A DNA stretch of 64,000 nt, taken from the NCBI GenBank assembly GCA_031216915.1, contig CM062296.1, positions 457,822,681 to 457,886,680 of the forward strand, written 5' to 3'. Position 1 is the first letter of the stretch. Every line of letters starts with the position of its first letter. Under the pieces are notes generated by a model. That model saw only the letters and a list, made by a program, of their open reading frames with translations, was not told where the DNA came from and made no database searches. Source of the stretch: Pictodentalium vernedei (taxonomy: Eukaryota; Mollusca; Scaphopoda; Dentaliida; Dentaliidae). Made by a program: the position numbers and the translations under genes. This document shows, in pieces, positions 44,430 to 55,894 of this stretch.

Positions 44430-47373
44430 TTGAAAGGATATTGATCAATTGTTTTAAGAGGAAGTCTTCCTCTGACTTTATTATCATTCTATATGTGGTC
44501 AGTGTACTCGCATTAACTCCTGTTCTGTATCGTATGATTTCGATGACAATATGGGAAGCGTATGTCACGGTATGTTGTTGGGGATTTGGACACTCCGGTC
44601 CTTTCCCCGCAGGGTCACTCTACTTTATCAATTTCTATTTCAGACGATCAAGATTAGGGTGATGTATCTGTGATGTCTTCCAGCAGTGTGCCTCCGTCGT
44701 CACAATTAATGAAGGGCTAGCGGAAAAGTGCTCATGTAAATACGCCAATTGCCTAAGAGGACCCTAGTAGGTTCGACGGTCTTTGACGTCCGCTAGCTCG
44801 CCCGGTGTAGCATCCATTCACCGAATGGTTCGGCAGCCGGGTTCGTCCGTTGCGGTCTAGAAGGAATTTTGGGGTGATGCGAGCACTATAATTAACCTAA
44901 TGCACACCCAGTGACGGCGGATCGGAGGTAGAACGCAGGAAGCCTTTTAGTCCGGTTCATAGCTCGTTCCGGTCCATCCGGACGGCAAGCGAGAGAGGCC
45001 CCTCTCTCGTTCAACAACATCTGGCCCCAGATGTTGTGGTACAAAATGTGTCGCAAGCGGAGCATACGTCCGTCGCTCGGGACGCTCCGTTGTATAGGCA
45101 GTCCGCTGGGACTGCTAAGGCTTCCTCTTCTCGTCAGCGCACACGACCGCACCTTGGCTGCGTGACCGCCGATATATTACCAGCTTCGCCGATCAAGGAT
45201 TCTTCGGTGACCAGGTCACACCATCCGGTAGCCAGGGACACGAGGCCTGCAGACTCCGGACGTTCGCATAGGAAGTGTGCAGGAGTCAACGTACACGGAG
45301 CTTCCGGCGGCAATGCATCGTAAGACCGCTACTGCACAGGCCTCGGGAACGGACGTGCTTTCCTTAATAGCACAGTTTATCGCAGCATCCCAGCATCAAC
45401 TGAATCTGTCGCATATATTTTATCCGACGATGCTGGGTCGGGACGCTCCACGGAAGCGGGTACGGACGTCCGAAAGTTTCATCCGGTCCGACGGGATACC
45501 GAAAGGGATTCGGAGGATTTCGAGCTTTCCCTTTCGGAACAACATATGCTGTTGTGTATGTCATCTGACTTGGTCTTCTACAGCTTCTTTTTCGTCGGAC
45601 CAGAATGCTGCGATGCCGGATAAGAAACTGATAGCGTCGGTGGACTTAGAAATTTTTGGTTCGGTTCAGGGACATCGTCCCTCAGTTCCGACATAGTCCA
45701 ATAATGTCACACAAACTTTCGAATTATTGAACGACGCTATATATATTATTATTTTATGCTTGCTAACCAAGCATTTCTGGTTTCTTGTTCGAAGAGTTAT
45801 GGAGATGTCTTTCAAAAGTGTGCCTCTGTCGTCATAGTTAATGAAGAGTTAGCGGCAATAAGTGCTCATGGAATATGTCTATCGCCTACGGAGTGACATT
45901 CGCTAGCTCACCCGGTGTAGCGTACATTCATCGAATGGTTCGGCTGCCGGGTTCGTCCGTTGCGGTCTAGGAAGGAGATTTGGGTGATGCGAGCACTTTA
46001 ATTACTTTAGTACTCACCCAGTGACGGCAGATTGAGGACAGATCGGAGGAAGCCTGTTAGTCCGGTTCCTGGCTTGTCCAGGTCCGTCCGGGCTGTGAGC
46101 GAGAGAGGTCCCTCTCTCGCCCAACAACATAGGGGACCGCATGTTGTGGTTCAGATATTTTACATTCGGAGCATATGTCCGTTGGTCGGGACGCTCCGTT
46201 ATATTGACAGTCCGAGAGACTGTCTTTAATGCTTCGTCATCCTCACAGCAGGGCACACGACCGCACATTGGCTACGTGACCTCGAGTATCCGATCAGTTT
46301 CGGCATTCAGTGATTCCACGGCGAATAGGTCGCGCCATCCGGTAGCCAAGGGACACGAGGCCTATACACTCCGTTCGCTCGCATATTGGTAGTATGCACG
46401 GGGTAACGATCACGGAGCTTCCAGCGGCAATGCATCGTAAGACCGCTTCTCCTCAGGCCTCAGTGACGGACGTGCTATCCGAGTTAGGACAGTTGTTTCG
46501 CAGCATCCCAGCAATTGACAGTTTCTCGGTCGAATCAGGAATTATCCAACGGCGCTGGGTCGGTGCGGTCCGCGGTTGCATCAGGTACGGACGACCGAAC
46601 GCTTTATAGGGTCCGACAGGATGGCGAAAGGGATTCGAAAGATTTCGAGTTTTCCCTTTAGTAGTATCGGAAGATGCCTTTCATATCTTCTGGCATTATC
46701 TTCCAGTGATTATTATTTCGGACTTCATTGCTGCGATCTTGGATAAGAGACTTATAGCGTCATTGGACTCGGATTTTTCGATCGGTTCAGGGACATTGTC
46801 CCTGACTTACCGACGCAGTCCAATATTGTCATTACAACATGTGTTTTATTTTTCGACGCTATATATATATATATATATACAAGCCTGCTACTAAGCATGA
46901 TAGTTTAGTTTCTTGTCCGCGTTGCTCATTTCTGCCATTTTATCATTTATACAAATAGTTTATTTTGGCAGAGCAGGGCATACCGAGAGTTCATATGCGT
47001 CTAGACGGTGTGATTAAAGACTGCATATATTCTTTTTCGCCGTTTATGTCTTTTCCAATTTCAATGTTGGGAACGACATTATGTATAGTAGACTTAACTT
47101 AGACGCTTTATTATACGTAATCCGCCTTACTGAGGCGTTATCATTACGTCTTCAAGAAAAGATTTACGGGATATTATTCTCAATGTAATTTCTTTTGAGG
47201 GCAGTAGTTTGTTCACGTATAACTCCGCCCTTCAGTGGCTGATTGGAGTTAGTTAGACGTGACGTAGCCCTAGCTACATCCACACGCGTGGATAGTAAGG
47301 TTAAGAACTCTCTCAGAGTCGCTTCGTTCTCGGAGGAGCTTCTCTTCGACGGCAACTTTTCGGCAATCCATGA
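44430..47373 (+). pseudogene. D5 gag pseudogene with duplicated module
   Basis: The start position reads TTG. The first module runs to TTTCTTGTTCGAAGAG near 45797 and the second restarts at TATGGAGATGTC, the same junction as D2. It ends at the RT deletion junction CCATGAATTGCTCG near 47373. Frames are short, the longest being 139 codons at 45277-45696. No product expected. Confidence 0.78.
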
Positions 47374-48310
47374 ATTGCTCGATTTACACGTTCTCTTGTC
47401 TATCTAGTGTTACAAGAGATTCAGACTGGGGCAAACATTCGGTGGTTGACTCAGAGAGTGCCGCCGCAGTTGCCGGACCCGAGTGTGGCTGTTATGACGG
47501 TTGCCAGTCAAACAGATTGGGATATAATACTGATCCCTACGGATTCGAAGTGCCAGGGTCTTTGGGTTCCGCAGTCTTTTAACAATCAGTTTTCTTCCGC
47601 GGAATAATGTTTTTTAGGCTTGCTTTATGTCATTGCATGAACATTATTCAGAAACGCATGCCCAAATTCCTGTCCTTTAATTCGACAGTAGTGGCGTATC
47701 TCCGGAACCAGGGAGGCACTCTTTCGTTTCCGTTATTCAATTTAATGGAAAGAATCCGTCTGTTGGTTATAGTACACCAAGTTCAGTTTTGGTCCGTCAT
47801 ATTCCGGGTCGTCTGATTGTTTTATCGGACTCCCGTTCTCTTACGGGTCGCTTGTTGCTGTCAGAATGGACTCTCAACAAACAAGTATTCAATCAGATTT
47901 GCTATCTATGGGAGCGCCCAATGATGATTTATTTATGACACAGCTTGCTAATCAATTGCAGACATATGTGTTGGCTTGTCCAGATCTCTGAGCTAATATT
48001 GTTAACGCTCTATTGATCTATAGGACGGAATGATAGGATACGCGTATCCTCCGGCGCTGTTGTTTTAGCAGGTATTGCTAAGATAAACAACCACAATACA
48101 TTTCTGTTGATAGCATCTCTATCTTCACAGAGATCATGAGTAATTTACTCTCTTGTCTACTGTGGGTCTTAACGTGAAATCTTCCTCTATGTGAGGATCT
48201 TTTTCACTGGGTAAATCGTGTCATCTTTATCACAACCAGCAAGGTCGCAACCTTCATGTATTCCGTTGTGTGGTCCGTATTGCATTGTAAGCACTGTACT
48301 GGACGAGCTT
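47374..48310 (+). pseudogene. D5 RNase H / methyltransferase-like remnant
   Basis: It begins at the equivalent of D3 27641 and lacks all RT motifs, as in D2. Blocks matching the RNase H aspartates can be followed near 47495, 47680 and 47815 through frameshifts. Confidence 0.72.
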
Positions 48311-49275
48311 TGGACGCGATTTCTTACTATAGGAGATCCTCTTCTTCGCTATTCTATGCGGCTAAAGTGGAGGTTCTTCCGTCGTGGTGTAGGGATCATT
48401 ATGTTCATATTGTTGATCCCTCCATACTACTCATTGCTATTTTTTAGTATACTTGTTTCACAAGATCTACTGCAGCCTGTTATTATTTAGGTTATAGGTT
48501 TATGTTACCTCATACCTATGCACTCTACGATAGTTTACAATTGAGTCTTTTGTCTCTTTATCTAAGTCAGTTAGTAACTTTTTGATAAATAGACTTAGAA
48601 TCTTTAGATTAAATTCCTATACGGATTTTAACTTCGGTTCTTATTTAGCTAAGTAATCATTTGAGCCTCTGGAAACAGTAGTTTTCAAATTCTGACCTTT
48701 TAGACAGTAATTCTGTTGGTTTCTCTTTTACTGTAGAGTCAGTGAGTTTCATGCACTATCGATGGATGATTTTCACTTTCATAGTTTCGGAATCAATACT
48801 TCCGTTACTATTTAGGTTGGATTGTTGCATAAGAGTTAGGCTCCTATTATCCGGAACCTATTATTTTAAGGTCCTTCCGTCTTTGTATGGGCATAGGCCT
48901 TTACTCTTTCCGGGTACAGTTTATGTATTTATAAACAGATATCTGTTTATTACAAAAGGCGTAAGCTTCTTCTGTCTTTGATGTCTAGTAGAAGGACGTT
49001 ACGCTCCATTTTTTTTTGTTAATGGATTCTATTAACTATCGGTACTGCTTATGGTATATCATTGACTTAGCAGTTGTGCTTAAGATTTCGGCTCATGAAG
49101 TAAGAGTTCTTCTACTTCTTGGGCTTACATTAATAGTGTCGCTATTATAGATTTTTGAAGGCCGCTCATTGCGCTCAGCCATCCACATTCATGAATTTTA
49201 TCTCAGAAATATCGAGTCCATTTCTGGAGGCCTCTATTGTTAGGTCTGTTATCTACTGCTCAGAATGTCATTCAC
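48311..49275 (+). pseudogene. D5 tyrosine recombinase pseudogene
   Basis: Aligned to D2 and D3 throughout, with the same ancestral indels as D2 plus private ones. The CTCATGAAGTAAGAG block near 49092 marks the HxxR region. Confidence 0.72.
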
Positions 49276-49732
49276 TTAACAGTTGCTACTATAGGTAGGT
49301 AGGCTGTCTGTTTCGGCAGTGTCTCCGTTCGGCTGCCCTCTTCGCTCTGGGCTATTTGACCCAGGGCAAGAAAAAAGGGGGGGGGGGGGGAGGGTGTTCC
49401 CTTGGGTCACCTGTTTTACTATGAAAACAAGGGGATACCTCCTCCGGAGTTAGTAATTCTGAGCTGTTATTGGGATGGTTGTTTAGTGAGAAGTTTAGGT
49501 TTTTAAAATTCATTCAAGTCTTAGTTTTTAAAGTATAGCTTTTGAATATTGCATATGTCAACGGACATGATTATGCAATCCTCAGACACTTTTAGGAGTA
49601 TAAGAGTCTCTATTCTCTAGACTTACTTCATTTATTGGCTTACTTTAAAAATTATTAGTATAAGGATTATATTGGATATTAATAGAGTACATGGATGTAT
49701 GAAGCTCAATTTTGGAAGGTGTTGTATCATTC

Positions 49733-49759
49733 TAATTTATCATAAATAAGAAAGATACA
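49733..49759 (+). promoter_or_regulatory. D5 copy of the conserved 3' stem-loop
   Basis: TGTATCATTCT with AGAAAGATACA, one mismatch from D2. Confidence 0.5.
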
Positions 49760-49866
49760 TGTAAGGCCTATTACTTCTTTTTCCCTACAGGGGATGACTC
49801 TATTTTATTTTATTGAGCGTATTCCATTTTGCTCTATGTCCTTGGCCCTCCAGCCTTTTTACTATT

Positions 49867-49955
49867 CAGCTATGTCTGGGTCATTGGTACAGTATAAAAA
49901 TGTTAAAAAATTTATAGTAATTTATATATTTTTTATACTTACCAATGACCCAGAC
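49867..49955. repeat. D5 internal complementary region (89 bp)
   Basis: Complement of joined right and left ends, same length as in D1-D3. Confidence 0.85.
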
Positions 49956-51519
49956 GGGGATGGCCCTCCCAGGAGTTGGGAACTCTTGCCTCCCCGCTGA
50001 GTACATAGCGCTTACCAGGCACTGGTTATTAAAATGATTAATGGCGCCAATTTCGGAACGTCCTTGACACTGCGCATGCGCAGTAGGGGCGAAGTGTGGA
50101 GGGCCTTTCAGGACATGTTTTCTTTAGTTTTAGATGCAAATTTTGGGGATTGGGGGGCAAAATTTGTGTTTGGCCCTATATTTTAAGAGTTAGCACCAGC
50201 TATGTCTGGGTCATTGGTAAGTATAAAAAATATATAAATTACTATAAATTTTTTAACTTTCTTCAATTTCTGTCAAAAAATGTTGCCACTGGCATCGACC
50301 TTCAGTGAACTTCGTGCAGTTATGATTCAATATTTCCCTTTGGTGCAGCCTGCAGTGCACATTTTTGACCAGATCGATTTGAAGCTTGGTGTGCTTGTTT
50401 GTGGTGACCTCTAGATGGGAGCTATCGATTTTCTTCCATTTCTGTCAAAAATAGTTGCCATTGGCAATGACCTCTGATGAACTTAGTAAAAATGTAGTGC
50501 AGTTATGCATCAATATTTCCCTTTGACACACCCAGCAGGGCACATTTATGATTTGATTGTTTGGAAACTTTGTGTGCTTGTGTGGGATGATATCTACATG
50601 GGAGTTATCGATTTTCTTCCATTTCTGTAAAAAAATGTTGCCGCTGGCAATGACCTTTGAACTTAGTTTAATCAGGCTTCAATATTTCCCTTTGGCACAC
50701 CCTTCAGGGCACATTTATGATCTGATCACTTTGAAACTTGGTATGTGTATTCGGGGTGACCTCTTGATGTGAGCTATTGATTTTTTTTCATTTCCATAAA
50801 AAATTATTGTCGTTATCACCAGCCTTTGAACTTACTGCATTTGTGCAGCAACTTATCCCTTTTGCACTCTCTGCAGAGTATATTTATGAGTCGACATAAA
50901 AAAGAGAGAAAAAAACATTTCCACAAGCAATGACCTTCAAACTTAGTACATTTGTGCATTAACATCTTCCTTTGGCATGCCTCAGAGGGCGCACTAATTA
51001 CCAGGTGGTTTTGAAACTTTGTATGCTTATGCAGGGTGACAAAGATAGGAGCTATCGATTTTCTTTTCATTTCCATCAAAAACTGTTGCTGTTAGCAATA
51101 ATCTTTGAATTTATTGCATTTGTGCATCAACATTCTTTGACATGGCTTACAGGCCACATTTATCATAGGATTGTTTTTGAACTTGGTGTGCTCATTAGGC
51201 GAGACCTTTAGATAAGAGCTATTGATCAGCATTCATTTCTGTGAAAAAAGTTGCCATTTACAATAACCTCTGAACTTACTGCATTTGTGTATCAACATTC
51301 TTCCTTTAGCCAGTCATACATTTTACATTTAAAAATGCATGGATTACTCTGACATTGTGCACACACAATGCTGTTATGTTGAAATTTCACCAAATAACAT
51401 TGGTACCAATGATCTACAATTTTGCCATTTCACTTATAACTTACCAAGTTCAAGTTTGTCAAGTTGGACTCCAGTGTCATTGACACTTTCATTTTGGTTG
51501 CGCTCAGTGAGAACTACCC

Positions 51520-51975
51520 AAGAAATATATTTTTATATGCCCATTTCAAAAAATGGTCATATTATGTAATCAGTCTGTCCATCCATCCATCTGTCTGTCT
51601 GTCCATTAACATTTTTGGTTTCCGACTGATAACTCCAGTTTGGATTATTTGATCTCAACCACAGTTGGTATGTGTATTACCCAACTAGTAATACAGGCCA
51701 AGTTCGAATATGTGTTCCGTCCAATTATTTTTACATGAGTTATGCTCCTTTTTTTTTACTTTGAATTCGATCATCAAGCAACATTTTGGGTTTCTGACCG
51801 ATAACTCCAGTTTGGATCATTTGATCTCAACACAAAGTTGGTATATGTAATTTCCAGCTAATAATACAGACCATGTTTGAATTCGTGTTCCATCCAATTA
51901 TTTTTACAGGAGTGATGTCCCTTTTTCAACTTAGAATGGGCATATTTACCCATGCCTGACATTGCTCTTTTGTTT
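51520..51975 (+). mobile_element. Small HINE-like element with two internal units
   Basis: It begins ATATGCCCATTTC with hairpin back-copy AATGGTCATAT and ends near GAATGGGCATATTTACCCAT, an inverted copy of the start. Two units of about 165-180 bp share AACTCCAGTTTGGAT and TGTTCCATCCAATTATTTTT words (one base varies). No coding. Confidence 0.6.
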
Positions 51976-52029
51976 ATCAAGGAAATGTCTTTGGAAAATC
52001 ATGGAAATTCTGTTAAAGCTTTTCTTTAA

Positions 52030-52272
52030 CTGGGTGGTGTGCTGGAAGCAAATATTTTGACTTTATGTTAATGTGCTGATAATGCAACTAAAAGGTTTCA
52101 AAGTCTATGGATGTTCTTCATATTATCTTTGAAGTGAAGTTATTTAGTCCTTATGAATTTGCCCTGTTGTAATTTATGGGAGAGTGCCTGTTGGCACTCT
52201 CCTATAAATTGTAACAGAGCAATGACATGTGAACAGATTTTGAAAACCAAAAATAATTTATCACTCTTCCAG
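52030..52272. mobile_element. TTAA-flanked MITE, copy 3 (diverged)
   Basis: TTAA at 52026-52029 precedes CTGGGTGGTGTGCT; the right end is ATCACTCTTCCAG at 52260-52272, followed by TGCA instead of TTAA. The inner hairpin at about 52159-52222 has GGAGAGTGCC and GGCACTCTCC arms around TGTT. It ends 85 bp before host exon c, close to the branch-point region. Confidence 0.7.
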
Positions 52273-52357
52273 TGCAGAACCCTATGAACAGCAAAATATT
52301 GAGTCGTGATGCTTTAGTTTATCATTTTGCAAATTGTTTCCTTTTTTGTGTTTTCAG

Positions 52358-52480
52358 GTGTTGTGCTTATATATCTGAGTTGGAGCACACCTATTTTAGT
52401 ACTGGGCAGAATAAATCAAACATTCCAAAACTTCAACATGAACACCCTCAGGATTTGAATCTCTCCACAGGATTAAATAT
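52358..52480 (+). CDS. ARFGEF3: BIG-family Arf-GEF (ARFGEF3/BIG3-like), exon c
   Basis: Acceptor TTTTTTGTGTTTTCAG precedes 52358 and donor AT|GTAAGT follows 52480. Its first base completes the arginine codon left open by exon b 39 kb upstream, giving WKHVFRCCAYISELEHTYF across the join. The rest, TGQNKSNIPKLQHEH and onward, is the more variable part after this block in BIG proteins. The exon ends two bases into a codon. Seamless homology across the join shows that no exon is missing inside the transposon-filled intron. The next exon was not found before the right edge. Confidence 0.8.
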
Positions 52481-53756
52481 GTAAGTTAACATTCCAAAAT
52501 TAATTTATCCACGATGAAAACAACATGAAGGTCAATTTAATACTGATTCTGAAATACTCTTAATCTTGGAATGGACAAATCACTTTTTCTGAGTTTGTGT
52601 CACCTATTTGACATGATGGCATGTAGATATAAGCTATATTCTGTGGCCCAACATCAACTTTGTTTACATTTTAGCATTAACTATGTAGTAGGTATACCAC
52701 AGTTTTTTGTCATGTATGATGACATAATTGTACTGTTTTGCAGGTGTTCTGTGAAATGATATTTCTATTTGAATCCACAGCACCTTCCTATTAATTAACG
52801 TCGATGAAATTTATATTTTATAATGTTTGACACATGCAAAATTACATTTTTCTTTTCTTTTATCTTGCTCTACCCCTAACAAATAGGCAGACAGAACACA
52901 TTGTTTGTTTCTTCCAAAGTCTATTAAACATTTGACATGCACCATGAACTTAAATGTAACATATCAGTGGCTACAGAGTGAACATGCATCACCACGTCAT
53001 TGGAGTGCTTAATGGTAATGCCTTCAATGATTGGGAGCAGACGTATTTAGTTCTGCAATGGATGGTCCACACAAATATATAAAACTGCATACATGTTTAG
53101 CTTTAAAACCACAGGAAAAGGTGTGCTGTCAAACCAACTATGAGTGGAAGATGCCTTGTTCACGTTTGTGACACACATACAAATAAAAAAATTCTCACAG
53201 ATCACTGCGGAACAATTTCTGAGTGTGCATTGTGAGTAGAAATGCCCCCACCTCCCACCCCACTCCACCCCACCTTTGTACATCATTCTCCTAAACAATA
53301 GAAGAAAAGCTCACCAAAGATAAGCTTGTTAAGCTGTGCGGCTAACAGAACTCCAGTTGATCTCACTTATTCAGACATCGCAACTTGTTGATATTGGGGG
53401 CGTCCGTGAAATGATTTTTATTTATAAAGTGAACTCTGAGCATCCTAGAAGTAATGTCAAGCTGATATGATCAATGAACACAAGGAAAGTGATGGAAGTT
53501 TAACATCTTAGGAGTTCACATCAAGTGAAACTGGCATTCTAGGGCACAAAATTTGACATGAACGTTCATTCCATTCACGTGTTTGTTACGCAAATGAAAA
53601 TCCACACGAATGGGCGAGTGGTTAATGTAATAAAAGTTGGAACAGCTACATCTTGAACGGCAGGGTCTGGCCAAGTCTGAATAATTTAACCAGGCTTTCA
53701 ACTTCAAGTCGTCTTTTTTCACATTTATCTATTTCACCTTTTAATTACATTTATAT
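52481..53756 (+). other. Next host intron, proximal part
   Basis: Donor GTAAGT at 52481. No gene seen; a second acceptor-like TTTTGCAG near 52743 leads to an immediate stop. Ends at the D6 insertion. Confidence 0.55.
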
Positions 53757-54069
53757 ATTTTTATACTAATAACCAATGGTTCAGACTAGCTGGTGCAGCT
53801 CGATATTATCAAGGGCCAAACACAAATTTTGAACCCCCCCAATCCCCCAAATTTGCATATAAAACTGAAAATTAAAAGTCCTATCTGGCCCTCCATACTT
53901 CTACCATCTGCACATGCGCAGTGGTCAGAAAGAGACTGGAATTGGCGCCAACATCATTCTTTGTTTGGCCCTAAAGTCAGTAGCAATGATCTGACATCTG
54001 TGCTTTAAAATCTCCTGTATCTTTATCATATATTTTGTTGTGGAGTTTGTAGGAGTGCTATCGACTTTG

Positions 54070-55879
54070 TTAGCTCAACTTTGGCAAAGGCAAATTTGAG
54101 CTTATGCCATGGCCAGTTGTCTGTCTGTCCGTCAACAATTCAATACGGCTCGGGCTAGAGGCCATATTTATGAACCAATCTTTAAGAAACTTCTTGGGTA
54201 CCTTTGTTATGACCGTGGGATGAGAACGAGTGTTTTTGGGTCCGGTCTGAAATTCAAGATGGCTGCCAGCCACCATTTTGTACCGACAATGCAAAAATCT
54301 GTTTTTTGCACAGAACTTCCATATGAAAGCGCTGATTTGAATAATTTTTTGTATGAATGTTTAGTACCATGGGATACATCACATATAATACAGGTTTTTT
54401 TCTCGTACGTAAATTATGCAAATTAGACTAACTTTGATGTATTTCGTATTACTTTCAGCACTCTCAGTGCCAATGCCAATATGGCTCGGGCTAGAGCCCG
54501 CATTTATGAATCGATCTTTACGAAACTTCTTGGGTACCTTTGGTATCACCGTGGGACTAGAACGAGTGTTTTTGGGTGCGGTCCGAAATTCAAGATGGCC
54601 ACTGGCAGCCATTTTGTTCAAAATTAGGGGCAATCAGATTTTTGCGCAGAACTTCCACATGAAAGCTCTGATTTGAATAATTTTTTGTGTGAATGTTTAG
54701 TACCATGGGATACATCACATGTAATACGGGTTTTTTTCTCTTTTTTGCAAATTAGATGAACTTTGATTTTTTCAGTGCTACTTAAACACAGTAAGTACAC
54801 ATGTCAATACGGCTTGGGCTAGAGGCTGTTTTTATCAACCGATCTTCACGAAACTTCTTGGGTACCTCTGCTATCACCTTGGGACAAGAACGAGTGTTTC
54901 TGAGTGCGGTCCAAAATTCAAGATGGCTACCAGTGGCCATTTTGTACTGAAATTAGGTCTAATCAGTTTTTTGTACACAATTTCTATACGGCTCAGGCTA
55001 GAGGCCGTATTTATGAACCGATCTTTACGAAACGTCTTGGGTACCTTTGTTATCACCGTGGGATGAGAACGGGTGTTTTGGGGTGTGGTCCGAAATTCAA
55101 CATGGCCACCAGCAGCCATTTTGTACCAATATTAGTGCAATCAGTCTTTTGTACAGAACTTTTGTATGAAAGTTCTGATTTGAATAAATGTTTTGTATGA
55201 ATGTTTAGTAAAATGGAATACATCACATACAGTACAGGTTTTTTTCTCGTGCAGAAATTATACTAATCAGATGAATTTTGATTTATTTAGTGCTACTTAT
55301 ACACTGTAAGTGCACATGTCAATACTGCTCGGGCTAGAGGCTGTATTTATCAACCGATCTTCACGAAACTTCTTGGGTACCTTTGTTATCACCTTGGTAC
55401 AAGAACGAGTGTTTCTGAGTGCGGTCCAATATTCAAGATGGCTGCCAGTGACCATTTTGTACGAAAAATTAGGTCCAATCAGTTTTTTGTCACAACTTCT
55501 ATACAGCTCGTATTTATGAACTGATCTTCACGAAACTTCTTGGGTACCTTTGTTTTCACCTTGGGACAGGAATGAGTGTGTTTTGGGGTGCCTTTGTTAT
55601 CACTGTGCTATGAGAACAAATATTTTGGGGTTCAGTCAGACCCACTCTGGGACTCAAAGATTTCTTTTCTAGTTTAGCATCTGACTGTCACCCACCTTTA
55701 CAATACTTTACCTATACATTTGTTACAGGCTACGGTCAGTATTTATGTACAGGCCGTTACAATACTTTATATGTACCTTTGTTATCAGGTCATTACATAG
55801 ATGTTTGTCATTGCTGTGTCACATACTATACATGTACATGTCTTGACAAGTTGAGCTACAGTGTCATTGACACTTTAAT
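54070..55879 (+). mobile_element. HINE-like element inserted in the D6 leader
   Basis: It starts TTAGCTCAACTTTGG with hairpin back-copy, ends GACAAGTTGAGCTACAG plus hairpin GTGTCATTGACAC. Internal units share CTCGGGCTAGAGG, ACTTCTTGGGTACC and TTCAAGATGG and alternate longer and shorter spacings. The DIRS leader reads across the insertion, matching D4 (CTATCGACTT before, ATTATGAAAAT after). Confidence 0.8.
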
Positions 55880-55894
55880 TTTTTAATTGTAATT

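Larger units (their letters stand above)
43337..50257 (+). mobile_element. D5: RT-less non-autonomous DIRS element, sister of D2
   Basis: Ends ATTTTTATACTG and TTTTTTAAC; left flank GAGCTATCAAT, right flank TTTCTTCAATTTC. Joining the flanks recreates the local repeat unit with no base gained or lost. The body matches D2 along its length, including the gag module duplication and the RT deletion. Terminal repeats differ by about two bases, so this is also recent. A few indels separate it from D2, for example the loss of about 20 bp near 45890. Confidence 0.93.
42077..51495 (+). mobile_element. HINE-like element split by DIRS copy D5
   Basis: The left end TTTTAGCTCAACTTGAC with hairpin CTTGAC-AAA-GTCAAG is at 42077; the right end CAAGTTGGACTCCAG plus hairpin GTGTCATTGACAC is near 51495. 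Internal units of about 140-290 bp contain GATGGGAGCTATCGATTTTC. D5 is inserted in one such unit at 43336/50258, and undisturbed units give the empty site directly. Confidence 0.8.

Noticed and set aside
15088-50257. D2 and D5 as a segmental duplication of the intron.
   Set aside because: Similarity stops exactly at the DIRS ends on both sides and the flanking sequences are unrelated.
52743-52760. An acceptor-like TTTTGCAG as the next host exon.
   Set aside because: The sequence after it reaches a stop within a few codons in the required phase.
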